NCBI GenBank assembly: GCA_022706165.1
Contig: JAKJDA010000185.1
Span: forward strand, 1-6,264
Direction of reading: 5' to 3'
Length of the DNA stretch: 6,264 nucleotides
Source of the DNA: Candidatus Hydrogenedentota bacterium
GTDB lineage: Bacteria > Hydrogenedentota > Hydrogenedentia > Hydrogenedentales > SLHB01
Made by a program: the position numbers and the translations under genes
Shown: piece after piece, positions 5,995 to 6,264 of the stretch
Layout: each line of letters begins with the position of its first letter
Numbering within the stretch: the stretch's first letter is position 1
Notes under the pieces: generated by a model
Database searches by the model: none
Told to the model about the DNA's origin: nothing
Seen by the model: only the letters and a program-made list of their open reading frames with translations

Positions 5995-6264
5995 CCTTTC
6001 CCCTTTCCTTCCAACTCCTCCCAACGCACATACAACGCGTCCACGTTTTTCCTGGCTCGCTCCAGCGACGCCAGCGCCTCTTGCACCGTTGCATAGGCTT
6101 GTTCATAGAACCCCGGAGCAGCCAGCGCTTCTTCCAGGCGGGACGCTTCGGCCTCGGCCTTGTGGATGAGATCCTCGATGCCACCGAGTTCTTTCTGTTC
6201 CATGTAAGTCAGGCGAACACCCTTTGCGGCGGGCGGCGCTTTGGGCGCTTTCGCCTCCTCTTCC
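5991..6264 (-). CDS. ABC-F/Uup-type ATPase, C-terminal coiled-coil domain (5' part outside window)
   Basis: The minus-strand frame is open to the right edge and ends at TGA 5993-5991, giving the last 90 residues. An Ala/Pro/Lys/Glu-rich linker (EEEAKAPKAPPAAKGV) leads to RLTYMEQKELGGIEDLIHKA and then an antiparallel coiled-coil pattern with the characteristic LAAPGFYEQ turn and the closing LYVRWEELEGK. This is the layout of the C-terminal domain of Uup-like ABC-F proteins, soluble tandem-ATPase factors that act on ribosomes or, for Uup, have been linked to DNA transactions. The ATPase domains lie outside the window, so the subfamily is not certain. The internal ATG at 6203 is not the start, because the linker and the TY-MEQKEL motif read through it. 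The stop overlaps the PHP start by four bases (ATGA), which implies cotranscription and coupled translation. Confidence 0.88.
   Translation of the reverse strand, partial: EEEAKAPKAPPAAKGVRLTYMEQKELGGIEDLIHKAEAEASRLEEALAAPGFYEQAYATVQEALASLERARKNVDALYVRWEELEGKGKG

Noticed and set aside
5089..6096. 335-codon open frame on the plus strand
   Set aside because: It lies antisense to the PHP gene, which has clear motifs (DLHIH, ITDH, FCHPYW, SDAHG). It is a long antisense shadow typical of GC-rich DNA.
1..6264. Mobile element, CRISPR, toxin-antitoxin or defence island
   Set aside because: No transposase, integrase, direct-repeat array, terminal repeats or recognisable toxin/antitoxin pair was found on either strand; all large frames are explained by metabolic or regulatory genes.

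Overview
The window looks like chromosome from a GC-rich, free-living bacterium. Coding density is high, spacing is operon-like, ribosome-binding sites are of the GGAG/AAGG type, and there is one strong intrinsic terminator. The gene mix (a Gfo/Idh/MocA oxidoreductase, a PHP-domain protein with its own N-terminal beta-rich region, and a PTS EIIA fused to a C4 zinc ribbon) recalls Planctomycetes, Lentisphaerae or Hydrogenedentes-like lineages. That placement is an impression from gene content, not a demonstrated assignment. No tRNA, rRNA, CRISPR array, insertion sequence or phage gene is visible.

Layout, plus strand. The 3' end of a Gfo/Idh/MocA-family oxidoreductase (1-588) is followed by an APH-fold small-molecule kinase of unknown substrate (726-1736). 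Next is a tight pair of chorismate-pathway genes, aroE (1830-2690) and aroK (2697-3230), only 6 bases apart. They encode consecutive steps: dehydroshikimate to shikimate to shikimate-3-phosphate. A 212-base non-coding stretch follows (3231-3442), with at least four consecutive hairpins, and leads into a 78-residue protein of unknown function (3443-3679) with a strong Shine-Dalgarno. A promoter-like element (3688-3716) then precedes a fusion gene (3805-4635). Its product joins a PtsN-like EIIA domain with an intact phospho-histidine, a helical linker and a CxxC...CxxC zinc ribbon. A textbook Rho-independent terminator (4651-4685) closes this strand.

Layout, minus strand. Two convergent genes enter from the right edge: the C-terminal coiled-coil domain of an ABC-F/Uup-type ATPase (5991-6264), then, through an ATGA start/stop overlap, a PHP-domain metallohydrolase (4703-5994). 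The PHP gene is broken by a single-base frameshift near 5140-5142. Homology-like sequence runs on in the second frame to a stop at 4703, and the last metal-binding motif (DAH) lies beyond the lesion.

Most worth a second look: the EIIA-zinc-ribbon fusion, the structured leader ahead of the 78-aa gene, the PHP frameshift, and departures from the usual motifs in AroE (cofactor-specificity loop) and AroK (first Asp of the DxD motif). I did not find evidence for a large new defence or mobile system here.
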